From NCBI RefSeq assembly GCF_963667045.1, contig NZ_OY762934.1:1729501-1793500 (forward strand): a stretch of DNA of 64,000 nucleotides, read 5' to 3'. Shown here in pieces: positions 54,411-63,718 of this stretch. The notes under the pieces were generated by a model. The model made no database searches. It had not been told where the DNA came from and worked only from the letters and a program-made list of their open reading frames with translations. Within the stretch, counting starts at the first letter, position 1. Every line of letters starts with the position of its first letter. The DNA is from an uncultured Cohaesibacter sp. Its GTDB lineage: Bacteria > Pseudomonadota > Alphaproteobacteria > Rhizobiales > Cohaesibacteraceae. A program made the position numbers and the translations under genes.

Positions 54411-55337
54411 TTACGCGCCACCTTGGTTGATGCGATAAACGGGAATGCCAAGCTTGCGGGCCTTATCTGAGAGATTTTCCTGAATACCAGTACCCGGAAA
54501 GAGGATTACCCCGATAGGCAATAGCCTCAAGCATCAGGTCATTGCGTTTGAAGGGGGCGGCTTTGCCATGCGCCGACCAATCAGGTTTGAAGGCGATCTG
54601 TGGCACTTTGCGTTGAGTGGCCCAGAGAGCGGCTATCTTTCGGCTCCTTTGGGTGAGCCGCCGTGCAACAGCACCATGTCGGGATGCTTGGCAAGAACCT
54701 GATCAAGCCTGTCCCAGATCAGGCGATGCTCGGAGTTGTCGCCTCCTGAGAAGGCTATTTTCACGCCAGGTGGAAAAAGGGTTTCATGCTCGGAGCGGCG
54801 CTTGGCGGCAATGAAATCCCGACTGTCGATCATGGCAGCCGTCAGATGGCGACGGTCAACACGCGAGCCGGACCTCGGTGTCCAGGGCGTTCCGGTGATG
54901 TTGGCAAAGTGGTCTGCTGCGGCTTCGCGAAAATGCTCCATGCTGTTGCGGCGGTCCAACAGCCCCTGCCCCATAGCGATCAGGGTTTCGAGCTGGACGG
55001 ATTTCACCTCGGAACCATCCTGTTCGCGCTGAAGGCGCTTTTGCGCTTGCTCGTTATCGTCGAGCTTACGCTCGATCCTGTCTAACGCTCGATGGAAGAT
55101 ATTGACCATGGACCAGAGGATTTCAGGGAGGTCGGGATCAAGGCTGGTGTCTGACATGGTGGCGACAAGGGCAACAAAGACATCAGCGACAGCAACTTCG
55201 ATGCTGAGGTCCTCCGGTGGGTCACGCGGATCAAGCTCTCCCGCAGCAGGGTGATAACCGTAGAGCTGAAGTTGTTGGACGATATGATCGGTTGGCGACG
55301 AGATGGATTCTGAGGTGATGTCATCGGAAGCATTCAT
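54411..55337 (-). pseudogene. DUF2493 (SLOG-type) protein with two frameshifts
   Basis: The N-terminal part from ATG 55337 (MNASDDITSES) runs to KIAFSGGDNSEHRLIWDRLDQVLAKHPDMVLLHGGSPKGAER, then hits TAG. The expected continuation IAALWATQRKVPQIAFKPDWSAHGKAAPFKRND is in another frame, and LPIGVILFPGTGIQENLSDKARKLGIPVYRI, to TAA at 54411-54413, in a third. DUF2493 proteins are common on alphaproteobacterial plasmids; the SLOG fold may bind nucleotides. Two separate shifts argue for real decay rather than one read error. Confidence 0.8.
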
Positions 55338-55497
55338 GGGGCTCTCCATCGATTGGACCGCAACCATCGCGGCCTTCATGGCGACGAATGCCCACGGGAC
55401 CACCGGTCTGGCAGCCCAAGCCTCTTGCGAGGGCCTTGATGGCCAAGCCCGACTAATTTGCTTCGCGCTGTAAAGGCGGGTCCCCCGCCGACGGATA

Positions 55498-56448
55498 TTA
55501 GTTGTTTGGTCCCGGGATTTGATGGATCGGATTTATTTTGAATTTTTCCGGTTCCTCTGTCCACTTTTTGCAGATGAATTCGTATGGGGTCAGGCCCCTT
55601 AGCGTCTTCAATCGTCTAGCGAAGTTGTAGGCGTCGATGAAAACAGCCAGATGCTTCTGGAGTTGCTCGTGACCGCCGTAATGGAACCGTTTGACGGTGG
55701 CATCCTTAATCGTCCGGTTCATCCTCTCGACCTGACCGTTGGTCCATGGGTGCTTCACCTTTGTCAGGCGGTGTTCAATGCCGTTTCCAGTGCAGACCCG
55801 GTCAAAGATGTGCTTGACCTCATGGAGATCGCGCGCCCGGTTAGTGAACTGGATGCCATTGTCGGTCAGAACGGTATGGATGGTATAGGGCACAGTTGCG
55901 ACCAGATTACGCAGGAACTGTGCAGCATTCATCTTTCCTGCCTTGGTATAGAGTTCGACGAAGGCATACTTGGATGTCCGGTCAATAGCCACAAAGAGAT
56001 AGATCTTGCCTTCAGCTGTCTGCACCTCAGCAATATCGATATGGAAATAGCCGATCGGATAGCTCTTGAAACGCTTCTTTGGCTGCTTGTCGCCTTCGAC
56101 ATTTGGTAGCCGTGAAACTCCATGTCTTTGCAGGCATCTGTGTAGTGAGGAGCGCGTCAGATGTGGGATTGTCGGCTGGAGTGCATAAAGGCAGTCGTCG
56201 AGAGGCAGCAAGGTGTGCCTGCGGAAGGCGACAATGGTCGCTTCTTCTTGCCGCGACAGCACCGTCGAACGTGGTTCCTTCGGCCCGGTTCTCAAGTCCG
56301 TTTGTGAAGCACGCTTCTTCCACTTCACGACCGTTTTCTGATTGATGCCATATCGCTTCGAAAGCGCTCTCAGGCTCTCTTGACTATTTTGTATTGCTCG
56401 ACGGACTGTCTTTGTCGTCGTGGCGCTGCCGTGTAGAACTTGGCCCAT
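55498..56448 (-). CDS. IS481-family transposase
   Basis: This 316-residue DDE transposase has a helix-turn-helix (LRALSKRYGINQKTVVKWKKRAS) and an rve integrase core: FHIDIAEVQT (first Asp), LTDNGIQFTNRA (second Asp), and WTNGQVERMNRTIKDA (Glu). ATG 56448 (MGQVLHG) follows GGAGGGAAGCACT. The open frame is complete, so the element may be active. Confidence 0.93.
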   Translation of the reverse strand: MGQVLHGSATTTKTVRRAIQNSQESLRALSKRYGINQKTVVKWKKRASQTDLRTGPKEPRSTVLSRQEEATIVAFRRHTLLPLDDCLYALQPTIPHLTRSSLHRCLQRHGVSRLPNVEGDKQPKKRFKSYPIGYFHIDIAEVQTAEGKIYLFVAIDRTSKYAFVELYTKAGKMNAAQFLRNLVATVPYTIHTVLTDNGIQFTNRARDLHEVKHIFDRVCTGNGIEHRLTKVKHPWTNGQVERMNRTIKDATVKRFHYGGHEQLQKHLAVFIDAYNFARRLKTLRGLTPYEFICKKWTEEPEKFKINPIHQIPGPNN

Positions 56449-56508
56449 AGTGCTTCCCTCCATTCAAATGAGAAAGGTGCACCATCAAAGCCTGGGATCA
56501 AACAACTA
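55499..56508 (-). mobile_element. IS481-family insertion sequence, complete copy
   Basis: A 1010-bp element is bounded by inverted ends of about 27 bases (24 matches) beginning TAGTTGTTTG. It is flanked by ATAT on each side (55495-55498 and 56509-56512), an apparent target duplication. The internal gene fills nearly all of it. A second copy starts at 63719 in the opposite orientation. Confidence 0.88.
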
Positions 56509-56751
56509 ATATTGTAGTGCTAGCTCTAGTGGCGGGTCTGGTGAAGCTGCATCGCAGCACTAGGCGTAACGGCCAAGGTCTGTAAATGGGATGTTGCGAC
56601 GCAAGATCAATCAGTTCTTGAGTTGCCGCTTTGGGCCGTTTCAACCAAACGCTAGCTGTTCAGCCAACCAAACGATGACTCTGTTTCTATTGGTTTCGAT
56701 ACCGCTGAAATCTCCAATGACATCCCGCCAAATCCACGGTAATTTCCCGTT

Positions 56752-57582
56752 ATGAGTTCAGAGAATTGGTCAAACACCGAAAACGACATCACGGTGGCAT
56801 CCTATTTCATGATGCTTAGTGATGAACTATCGGGGCGCAACTACAACAAGGCGGCAATGAACAGGGCATTGCAGGAACAGATTGGTCGCAGCCGCGGTTC
56901 AATCGAGTTCAAATTGTGCAATGTGTCTGCTGCTTGCATCGGCCTTGGGCTGCCGACCATTCAGGGCTATAAGCCTCGGTTTAATTTTCAGATGGCACTT
57001 GCAGAGGCCATTTCCAGATGGCTTGCTCACCATCCGGAATGGGAAGTCTCTCTGCATCAAACAGAAAGTTTCCAACTGGCCGAAGCGGGAGCCCTTTACA
57101 TCGGCGTGGCCCCAACCATGCGCAATGCACCTCCCTCTGATGAAGTGGAACAGATGCAGCGTGTCGCTCGGCGCTTCGATGTTGCCGGACGGGATGAGCG
57201 CAATCGCGCTTTGGGATATGCAGGCGAGGAGCGCGTATTTCACCATGAACGCATGACGCTTCGGCAAAGCGGCAGGGATGATCTCGCACGACGCGTTCGT
57301 TGGGTTTCAAAGGAAGACGGAGATGGGGCTGGATATGATATCGCCAGTTTCACCCCCGAAGGCAAGGATCGCCTGATCGAGGTTAAGACCACAAACGGGT
57401 GGGAGCGGACACCGTTCCATATCTCCCGCAACGAGCTTGAGGTTGCTGACGAGAGACGAGAGGATTGGTATCTGTTCCGGCTCTACGAATTTGCACGTGG
57501 ACCAAAGGCATTCGAGTTGCGCCCACCTCTAGACGCCCACGTTTCTCTCACAGCCACAGACTTTCAGGCGAGTTTCCAATGA
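56752..57582 (+). CDS. DUF3883-like predicted nuclease-fold protein
   Basis: This 276-residue protein has an N-terminal helical part (SYFMMLSDELSGRNYNKAAMNRALQEQIGRSRGSIEFKLCNVSA, reminiscent of domains in restriction-linked proteins). A C-terminal DUF3883 region contains GYAGEERVFHHER, then GAGYDIASF and LIEVKTT. The last two fit a PD-(D/E)xK-like D...ExK site. DUF3883 domains often lie in defence-related proteins. It overlaps the next gene by four bases (ATGA), so the two are a unit. Activity is inference. Confidence 0.7.
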   Translation: MSSENWSNTENDITVASYFMMLSDELSGRNYNKAAMNRALQEQIGRSRGSIEFKLCNVSAACIGLGLPTIQGYKPRFNFQMALAEAISRWLAHHPEWEVSLHQTESFQLAEAGALYIGVAPTMRNAPPSDEVEQMQRVARRFDVAGRDERNRALGYAGEERVFHHERMTLRQSGRDDLARRVRWVSKEDGDGAGYDIASFTPEGKDRLIEVKTTNGWERTPFHISRNELEVADERREDWYLFRLYEFARGPKAFELRPPLDAHVSLTATDFQASFQ

Positions 57583-58646
57583 CAAGTCCAGCACGCAGGT
57601 TCAAAAGAACCATTGGCATCGATTACTCTGGAGCAGAAACAGCTGAGGCAAGTCTCAAGGGACTGCGGGTTTATCAAACCATTGACAGCAGCGAGGCAGA
57701 GGAAGTTCTCCCTCCCCCCGGTCCCAAGAAATACTGGACCCGGCGAGGTCTTGCGGAATGGCTGACTGAAGAGCTGGACAGCAGCATTCCAACAATTGTC
57801 GGAATTGATCACGCTTTCTCTTTTCCCATGCGCTATTTCGAGCGGCACAGGCTAGAGCCGGATTGGCAGGTCTTCCTTGAAGACTTTTGCGCCCACTGGC
57901 CAACCGACGAGCTTCACACCTATGTCGATTTTGTTCGAAACGGCAGTGTCGGCAATGGAGCAGCAAGAACGGGCGAAAGGCGTTGGCGACGCCTGACCGA
58001 AGAGGCAACCGGATCAGCAAAATCGGTGTTTCATTTCGATGTGCAGGGATCAGTCGCAAAATCCACCCATTCGGGCATTCCCTGGCTAAGGCGTATACGA
58101 GAAGCGCGACCCCAATTGCATTTCTGGCCCTTCGATGGATGGACACCGCCAGAAGGTTCTTCAGTCATCGCCGAGGCCTATCCACGCCTCTGGAGTTTCT
58201 CCTATCCTCGAAAAGACCGCACCCCGGATCAACACGACGCCTATTCTGTCGCCCGATGGCTACAGGAAGCAGACAAATCAGGAGAACTGGAAACTGCCTT
58301 TACTGCCCCGGAACCAGAACCGATTGCAGCAACAGGTTTGGTTGAGGGATGGATCCTCGGAGCACCCTGGCCACCCAAAGAGCAGTTGAGACGGGGAACG
58401 AGCAAGAAAGTTCGCAATACGGCGAGCAGAGCGTCTAATTCACTGACGACATGTCCCGGGTTGACTAACCGCAACAATCAAACGGTTATTCGGAAGACCG
58501 ATCTAGCTGGAAACGACCATAATCAGGTGATCTATATCATCGAGTGCCAGAATTGTGGCAAACGATATGGATCAAATGGCTCAGGCATTTTTCAGAGACG
58601 TTGCCCTGAATGTGACAATGGCCAACCTGGACTACCAATCAAATAG
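57579..58646 (+). CDS. RNase H-like fold protein with C-terminal zinc ribbon
   Basis: This 355-residue protein begins RTIGIDYSGAETAE and has VGIDHAFSFP, FHFDVQGSVAKSTHSGIPWLRRIR, VIAEAYPRLW and DQHDAYSVARWL. The spaced acidic residues look like the RNase H-like (DUF429-type) nuclease pattern. The last 40 residues form a zinc ribbon (IECQNCGKRYGSNGSGIFQRRCPECDNG), known as small stand-alone bacterial proteins. ATG 57579 overlaps the DUF3883 gene. I know of no named system with this pair; a nucleic-acid function is inferred. Confidence 0.6.
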   Translation: MTSPARRFKRTIGIDYSGAETAEASLKGLRVYQTIDSSEAEEVLPPPGPKKYWTRRGLAEWLTEELDSSIPTIVGIDHAFSFPMRYFERHRLEPDWQVFLEDFCAHWPTDELHTYVDFVRNGSVGNGAARTGERRWRRLTEEATGSAKSVFHFDVQGSVAKSTHSGIPWLRRIREARPQLHFWPFDGWTPPEGSSVIAEAYPRLWSFSYPRKDRTPDQHDAYSVARWLQEADKSGELETAFTAPEPEPIAATGLVEGWILGAPWPPKEQLRRGTSKKVRNTASRASNSLTTCPGLTNRNNQTVIRKTDLAGNDHNQVIYIIECQNCGKRYGSNGSGIFQRRCPECDNGQPGLPIK

Positions 58647-58786
58647 AACTCAATTACAGCAACCGCTACTCAGCTTTTATGCGCTTTTCAGACACATTGT
58701 GTCCCTTATCTTCCAGTTTCTGTCCTGCCTCGGCTGACCTCTCGGCCCGCAATCCTGTTAAAATCACGAGCCACCCCAACAAATAT

Positions 58787-58799
58787 GAGTATAATACTC
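58787..58799. promoter_or_regulatory. 13-bp palindrome containing a TATAAT box, upstream of the iron-complex ABC operon
   Basis: GAGTATAATACTC is a perfect 6-1-6 palindrome 71 bases upstream of the binding protein start. It includes TATAAT, so it may be the -10 region with an overlapping operator, as for iron-responsive repression. No good -35 was seen. Confidence 0.4.
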
Positions 58800-58870
58800 T
58801 AGTTTTTTCTCTCCAGCTGGGCTAACAGGAATTTCAGGATCAATCGTAACCAGGAGAGGCGACCCACCCC

Positions 58871-59884
58871 ATGGTCACCAAAACACTTTGCACCCTTGTC
58901 GGAACGGCTGCGCTGTTTGCAGCACATGCAGCATCCGCTGCTCAGACCAGCTATCCTCTGACAATCGAGAATTGCGGTCAGATGGTGACCTTTGCCCAAG
59001 CGCCCAAGAAGGCGGTGGCACTGGGGCAGAACAGCGCCGAGATCCTGCTGCTTCTGGGGCTGGAAGACAGGCTGGCGGCATCGGCCTTCTGGCCTACCAA
59101 GGTCTTGCCCGAGCTTGAAAAGGCCAATGAAAAGGTCACTTTGCTGACCGTAGAAATGCCAACGCTCGAGGCGATCCTCGCCCAGAAGCCAGATTTCGTA
59201 ACCGCCGCGCTGCCCAGCCTTATGGGGGCCAACAGCAAGGTTTCCAAACGCGAGGATTTTGCCGCGCTCGACATCCCCAACTATATCTCGCCCAGCGCCT
59301 GTGTTACGAAGAAGGACACCGGTGAGGCCTATGGCAGCCGCGATGCCCTGTGGAACATGGAGCTTCTCTATCAAGAGATAGACGAACTGGCGCAGATCTT
59401 CGATGTCGAGGAGCGCGGCCAGACCCTGATCAGCAGCTTGCGCAGCCGAGAGGCCGCATTGCGGAACAGATTCACCAACAGGCCCGATCTCAGCTTCCTG
59501 TTCTGGTTCTCCAGCCCCTCGGTCGACGACAACGCCTATCTGGGAGGCGGATTTGGCCCTTCGGCCTATATCGCCGATCTTCTTGGCGGGCACAATGCGA
59601 TCAAGACCAAGGCCGATTGGCCAACGGTAGGCTGGGAAGGCATCATCGCGGCCAATCCGACCGTGTTTGTGGTCGCCGAGCTGGACCGGAACCGCTGGGA
59701 GCTGGACCAGGCCGCGGCCAAGATCAAGTATCTCACCACAGACCCCACTGTCAGCAAGATGCCTGCGGTTGAGGGTGGGCGCATCGTGACGATGAATGGG
59801 GCCGCAATGAATCCGAGCATCCGGACGATCTACGGGGCCGAGGAAGTCGCAAGACAGCTCGAAACCATAAGGCTGCCCGAATAG
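58871..59884 (+). CDS. Periplasmic binding protein of an iron-complex/cobalamin-type ABC transporter
   Basis: This 337-residue protein has a signal peptide (TLCTLVGTAALFAAHAASAA) and the type-III (TroA/FhuD-like) fold signature: YPLTIENCGQMVTFAQAPKKAVALGQNSAEILLLLGLEDRLAASAF. It captures a metal chelate such as a siderophore, haem or cobalamin for the permease encoded next. The ligand cannot be told from sequence; no cobalamin riboswitch was seen. The next gene starts two bases after its stop. Confidence 0.88.
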   Translation: MVTKTLCTLVGTAALFAAHAASAAQTSYPLTIENCGQMVTFAQAPKKAVALGQNSAEILLLLGLEDRLAASAFWPTKVLPELEKANEKVTLLTVEMPTLEAILAQKPDFVTAALPSLMGANSKVSKREDFAALDIPNYISPSACVTKKDTGEAYGSRDALWNMELLYQEIDELAQIFDVEERGQTLISSLRSREAALRNRFTNRPDLSFLFWFSSPSVDDNAYLGGGFGPSAYIADLLGGHNAIKTKADWPTVGWEGIIAANPTVFVVAELDRNRWELDQAAAKIKYLTTDPTVSKMPAVEGGRIVTMNGAAMNPSIRTIYGAEEVARQLETIRLPE

Positions 59885-59885
59885 G

Positions 59886-60920
59886 ATGAAGGTGCGCATA
59901 GCGAACAGTCCCCTTTGGCTCGCCCTCTTCGCCCTGCTCACGGGCGCAGCACTGCTGCTTGCCATTGCTGCGGCCGCAGGCATCGGAGACTTCCGGGTTC
60001 CGCTTGGTCATGTCTTTCTGGCGGTCACCAACGGGCTCGGGCTGACCGATGCGGAGCTCGACCGGATCGAGGAAAGCGTCGTCTGGAATCTGCGCCTCAG
60101 CCGTGCTCTGGTCGCGGCGCTCTGTGGCGCGGGCCTCGCCATCAGCGGTGCCATTCTGCAATCACTGCTGCGCAATCCGCTCGCCGAGCCTTTCGTGCTC
60201 GGCGTTTCGGCGGGAGCCTCGACGGGTGCGGTCAGTGTCATCGTGCTTGGCCTTGGTGCGGGAAGCATTTCGCTCTCACTCGGAGCCTTTGGCGGTGCCT
60301 TTGCCGCCTTCGGCTTCGTGGCGCTGCTGACCAGAGGGGGCACCAGCGGGGCGGGGCAGACAATCCTTGCGGGCGTTGCCGCCTCGCAGCTGTTCAATGC
60401 GCTTACCTCCTATATCGTTGCCACTTCGGCAAGCGCCCAGCAGGCACGGGACGTCATGTTTTGGCTGCTGGGCAGCTTTGGCGGCGTGCGCTGGCCGGAC
60501 TTCTATCTGCTGCTTGTCGTCATCATTGTCAGCCTTGTCCTTTGCCTGCGCCATGCCCGCACGCTTGACGCCTTTGTCTTCGGCGACGAAGACGCGGCCG
60601 CCCTCGGCATCAACACAGCAAAAGTGCGGCTGGTGCTGTTTGGCGTCACCGCCCTGATGACGGCGACAATTGTCAGCATGGTCGGGGCAATCGGCTTTGT
60701 CGGGCTGGTCGTCCCCCACTCCGTGCGCTTTCTTGTCGGCCCGATGCATATGCGGCTGCTACCTGCAACCGCCATCAGCGGTGCCCTGTTCATGGTGCTG
60801 GCCGATATCGTATCGCGGGTGATCGTGCCGCAACAGACCCTGCCGATTGGCGTTGTCACGGCACTGGTCGGTGTTCCCTTCTTCTCCTTCCTTCTTTATC
60901 GAGGGCGCTATCGGACATGA
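59886..60920 (+). CDS. FecCD/BtuC-type ABC permease
   Basis: This 344-residue FecCD-family permease has about ten membrane segments and the motifs LRLSRALVAALCGAGLAISGAILQSLLRNPLAEPFVLGVSAGAS and GFVGLVVPHSVRF. It forms a homodimeric channel for iron complexes or cobalamin. Its end overlaps the ATPase start by four bases. Length is standard. Confidence 0.93.
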   Translation: MKVRIANSPLWLALFALLTGAALLLAIAAAAGIGDFRVPLGHVFLAVTNGLGLTDAELDRIEESVVWNLRLSRALVAALCGAGLAISGAILQSLLRNPLAEPFVLGVSAGASTGAVSVIVLGLGAGSISLSLGAFGGAFAAFGFVALLTRGGTSGAGQTILAGVAASQLFNALTSYIVATSASAQQARDVMFWLLGSFGGVRWPDFYLLLVVIIVSLVLCLRHARTLDAFVFGDEDAAALGINTAKVRLVLFGVTALMTATIVSMVGAIGFVGLVVPHSVRFLVGPMHMRLLPATAISGALFMVLADIVSRVIVPQQTLPIGVVTALVGVPFFSFLLYRGRYRT

Positions 60921-61693
60921 GTGTAACAGCGGATAATCTGATCTGGAGCGCTGGCAGCAGGCGCATCATCAATACCATTTCCCTCTCAGTGGCGACGGGC
61001 GAGACCATCGGTCTCATTGGTCCGAACGGATCGGGAAAATCCTCGCTGCTGCGGCTTCTGGCCGGCATCCGGCAGCCCGAGCAAGGCGAGGTGCGGATCG
61101 GGGACAGGAACATCCGGAACATTGAGCGTCGAGATCTTGCGCAACAGGTGGCGCTGGTCCAGCAGCATGCGGCAACCGACCTGCAGATCTCTGTCCATGA
61201 GGTGGTCCGTCTTGGGCGCACCCCCTACCGGGCAGCCTTTGCCGGCTGGAGCAGACAGGACGAAGATGCGGTCAGCGAGGCACTTGAGCGGACCGGCATG
61301 CAGGCGTTCCGGGATCACTTGTGGCAGCAGCTTTCAGGCGGCGAGCGGCAACGGGTTCATATTGCCAAGGCACTGGCCCAGCAGCCTTCGATCCTGTTTC
61401 TGGACGAGCCGACCAACCATCTGGATATCGAGCATCAGCTCGGCATCCTCCAGCTGGTACGCCAGCAAGGGCTGACCTGCGTGATCGCTCTGCACGACCT
61501 CAATCATGCCGCGATGTTCTGTGACCGCCTCTTGGTGCTAAAGGGAGGGAAACTGGTCAACAGTGGCAGACCACATGAGGTACTGAGCCCGGAGACCTTG
61601 CGATCGATCTTCCATGTCGAGGGCGTCATCGAGACATCGGACTATCACGGCAAACCTCACATCCAGTTTCTGGGTGGCCTGATCTCGCAATAA
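60917..61693 (+). CDS. ABC transporter ATPase, FepC/BtuD type
   Basis: This 258-residue ATPase has Walker A LIGPNGSGKSSLLR (about residue 34), the signature QQLSGGERQRVHIAKALAQ and Walker B ILFLDEPTNHLD. It drives the iron-complex importer. It ends the three-gene operon (binding protein, permease, ATPase), which is complete and intact. Confidence 0.94.
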   Translation: MSVTADNLIWSAGSRRIINTISLSVATGETIGLIGPNGSGKSSLLRLLAGIRQPEQGEVRIGDRNIRNIERRDLAQQVALVQQHAATDLQISVHEVVRLGRTPYRAAFAGWSRQDEDAVSEALERTGMQAFRDHLWQQLSGGERQRVHIAKALAQQPSILFLDEPTNHLDIEHQLGILQLVRQQGLTCVIALHDLNHAAMFCDRLLVLKGGKLVNSGRPHEVLSPETLRSIFHVEGVIETSDYHGKPHIQFLGGLISQ

Positions 61694-61847
61694 GGCTCAT
61701 TTTGGGTTTGCTCCCAATATGGCGAATATTTGCGGCTAAATGCCATGGCTGGATACGAATCGATACAATTAAGGTACTGCCAAGTTCCTTTAAACTCGAT
61801 ATTGAGTTCCCAACTATGTGGCAACATTGTAACCCAAGGAGACTAAC

Positions 61848-62870
61848 GTGAATTGCCTTTCCCGACGCACAGTTCTTGTCAATGGCCTTGCATGTCTGGG
61901 AGCCTCGTGTCTTCCCAAAGTGACACTAGCCGCCAGTATGCCATCTCCTATCGAGGCGACAGCGATAACCGAAGTGTTTGGACATAGTGAAAGGCTGGTC
62001 GGAATTGCTATTCAATATGCCGAGGATCTCCGCTCCCGTCTTTGTCTCTGACTGACTTTCTTGTCGAAGGGCGAACCGTGACCAATGTCATAACCTCCGC
62101 AAGCGCAGATCCGTCCGCAGCTGCTCCAACAGGAAACTATGTGTTGGTCATGTTGGATCCAGAAGACAATGGAGCCTCACTTTATTCGACAAGCGGTCGC
62201 GATGTGAAAATTACCCCGGCAGAGGCAACCGTCACTGCCAACGGGATCGAAATCGCAACATCAAAGGTAAATCGTCATGTCGTTGACGACTTCAAACAGC
62301 TCACATTTGTTGACGACCAGAATAACATCAGCCTGATGTATAATTTGTTTGTGCCGCGCGACTATGATCCCTCCCGATCCTATCCCCTGATCAATTTCAT
62401 GCACGATGCGTCGGTCACGTCATCCGATCATGATCGCACCCTTATCCAGGGGCTTGGCGCAGTTGTCTGGGCTCGCCCTGAGGAACAGGCGAAGCGCCCA
62501 TGCATTATTCTTGCTCCCCAGTTTGATGTGAAGGTGGTCAATGATGGCAATCAGGCAACCGGCCATGTTGATACGGTAAAGCGTCTGATTGAGAAACTCG
62601 CTACACAATACAACATTGACATGGATCGCCTCTATACAACAGGCCTGTCTGGTGCGGCATGCTCTCGATCGCAATGAATATCAAATATCCCGAATTCTTT
62701 GCAGCTTCCTTCCTCGTTGCCTGCCAATGGGGTGCTGAACTTGTTGAGCCAATGAAAGATGACAGGCTGTTTATCGTGGTATCGGCCGAAGACCAAAAGG
62801 CATATCCCGGTCAGAATGCGATAACACAAGCCCTCGAAGGATTTGGCGCGACCGTGAATCGCGCAATTTA
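61848..62870 (+). pseudogene. Alpha/beta-hydrolase esterase (PHB-depolymerase-like), frameshifted and truncated by insertion sequences
   Basis: GTG 61848 has AAGGAG seven bases upstream and starts a Tat-like signal region (SRRTVLVNGLACLGASCL). The frame breaks near 62040, resumes as SLSLTDFLVEGRTVTNV, and runs through YNLFVPRDYDPSRSYPLINFMHD to YTTGLSG, just where the catalytic GxSxG is expected. There it breaks again, continuing as SIAMNIKYPEFFAASFLVACQWG. It ends after VNRAI at the IS5 left end. The family hydrolyses polyesters or peptidyl esters outside the cell; this copy cannot be active. Confidence 0.8.
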
Positions 62871-63718
62871 GGTCGTAAACTCATAAAAATTGTTTGATTT
62901 CAGCCGAGATTGTGATTCAAGGATTCCAGACTAAGGAGCCTTGCATGACACGCCGCCGTTATGAATTGACCGACTTCGAATGGTCCATCATCGAACCTTT
63001 GTTACCGAACAAATCTCGAGGAGTTGCCCGTGTTGATGATCGCCGGGTGCTGAATGGTATCCTTTGGCGCTTTCGCACTGGTTCACCCTGGGCCGATATC
63101 CCCGAACGATATGGTCCCTATACGACCTGCTACAATCGGTTTGTCCGTTGGCGCAAAGCCTGTATCTGGGATCGACTTCTTCAAGCGGTTTCCGAGGCTT
63201 ATGACGGTGACATCGTCATGATCGATAGTTCTTGTGTTCGGGTCCATCAACATGGTGCCACGGCAAAAAGGGGGATCAGGATGATGGTTGCATGGGACGT
63301 TCCCGGGGCGGCTTGACCACCAAGATCCACGCTTTGGTTGATGCAGAAGGCCGACCAATTGACCTGCGCCTGAGTGCCGGACAAGTCCATGACAGCCGCC
63401 CCGCTGATGATATGCTCGACATCATGAGAGCCGATACAATCATCCTTGCGGATAAGGCTTATGACAGTAACGCCATCCGGACAAAAGCCAAAGAACGGGG
63501 TGCTTGGGCGAACATCCCGCCCAAACGAAATCGCAAGGCATCCGTGACCTTTTCAAAATGGGTTTATAAACAGCGCAATGCAGTGGAACGCTTCTTCAAC
63601 AAAATCAAACAGTTCCGCGCAATCGCCACCAGATATGATAAGAACCCGCTGAACTTTCTGGCAGCCATCAAACTCGTCGCAGCACTGGTCTGGATCAGAA
63701 GTTTATGAGTCTACGGCC
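62871..63718 (+). mobile_element. IS5-family (IS427-like) insertion sequence
   Basis: An 848-bp element has 17-bp ends GGTCGTAAACTCATAAA and GGCCGTAGACTCATAAA (15 matches, inverted). TA flanks both sides (62869-62870 and 63719-63720), as expected for this group. Its right TA is also the first two bases of the IS481 copy. Confidence 0.85.
62945..63708 (+). CDS. IS5-family transposase in two overlapping frames
   Basis: The first frame (62945-63316; MTRRRYELTDFEWSIIEPLLP, then VMIDSSCVRVHQHGATAK) carries the first catalytic Asp. The second frame (entered near 63265, ending at 63708) carries GRSRGGLTTKIHALVDAEGRPIDLRLSAGQVHDS, ADKAYDSNAIR (second Asp) and QRNAVERFFNKIKQFR (Glu). A run GCAAAAAGGGGG at the overlap is a likely slippery site, so a full product of about 254 residues could be made by frameshifting, as known for IS427-type elements. 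Confidence 0.85.

Noticed and set aside
58680-58870. Cobalamin riboswitch upstream of the iron-complex transporter
   Set aside because: The gap is short and no B12-box-like motif was seen; only a small palindrome with a TATAAT box.
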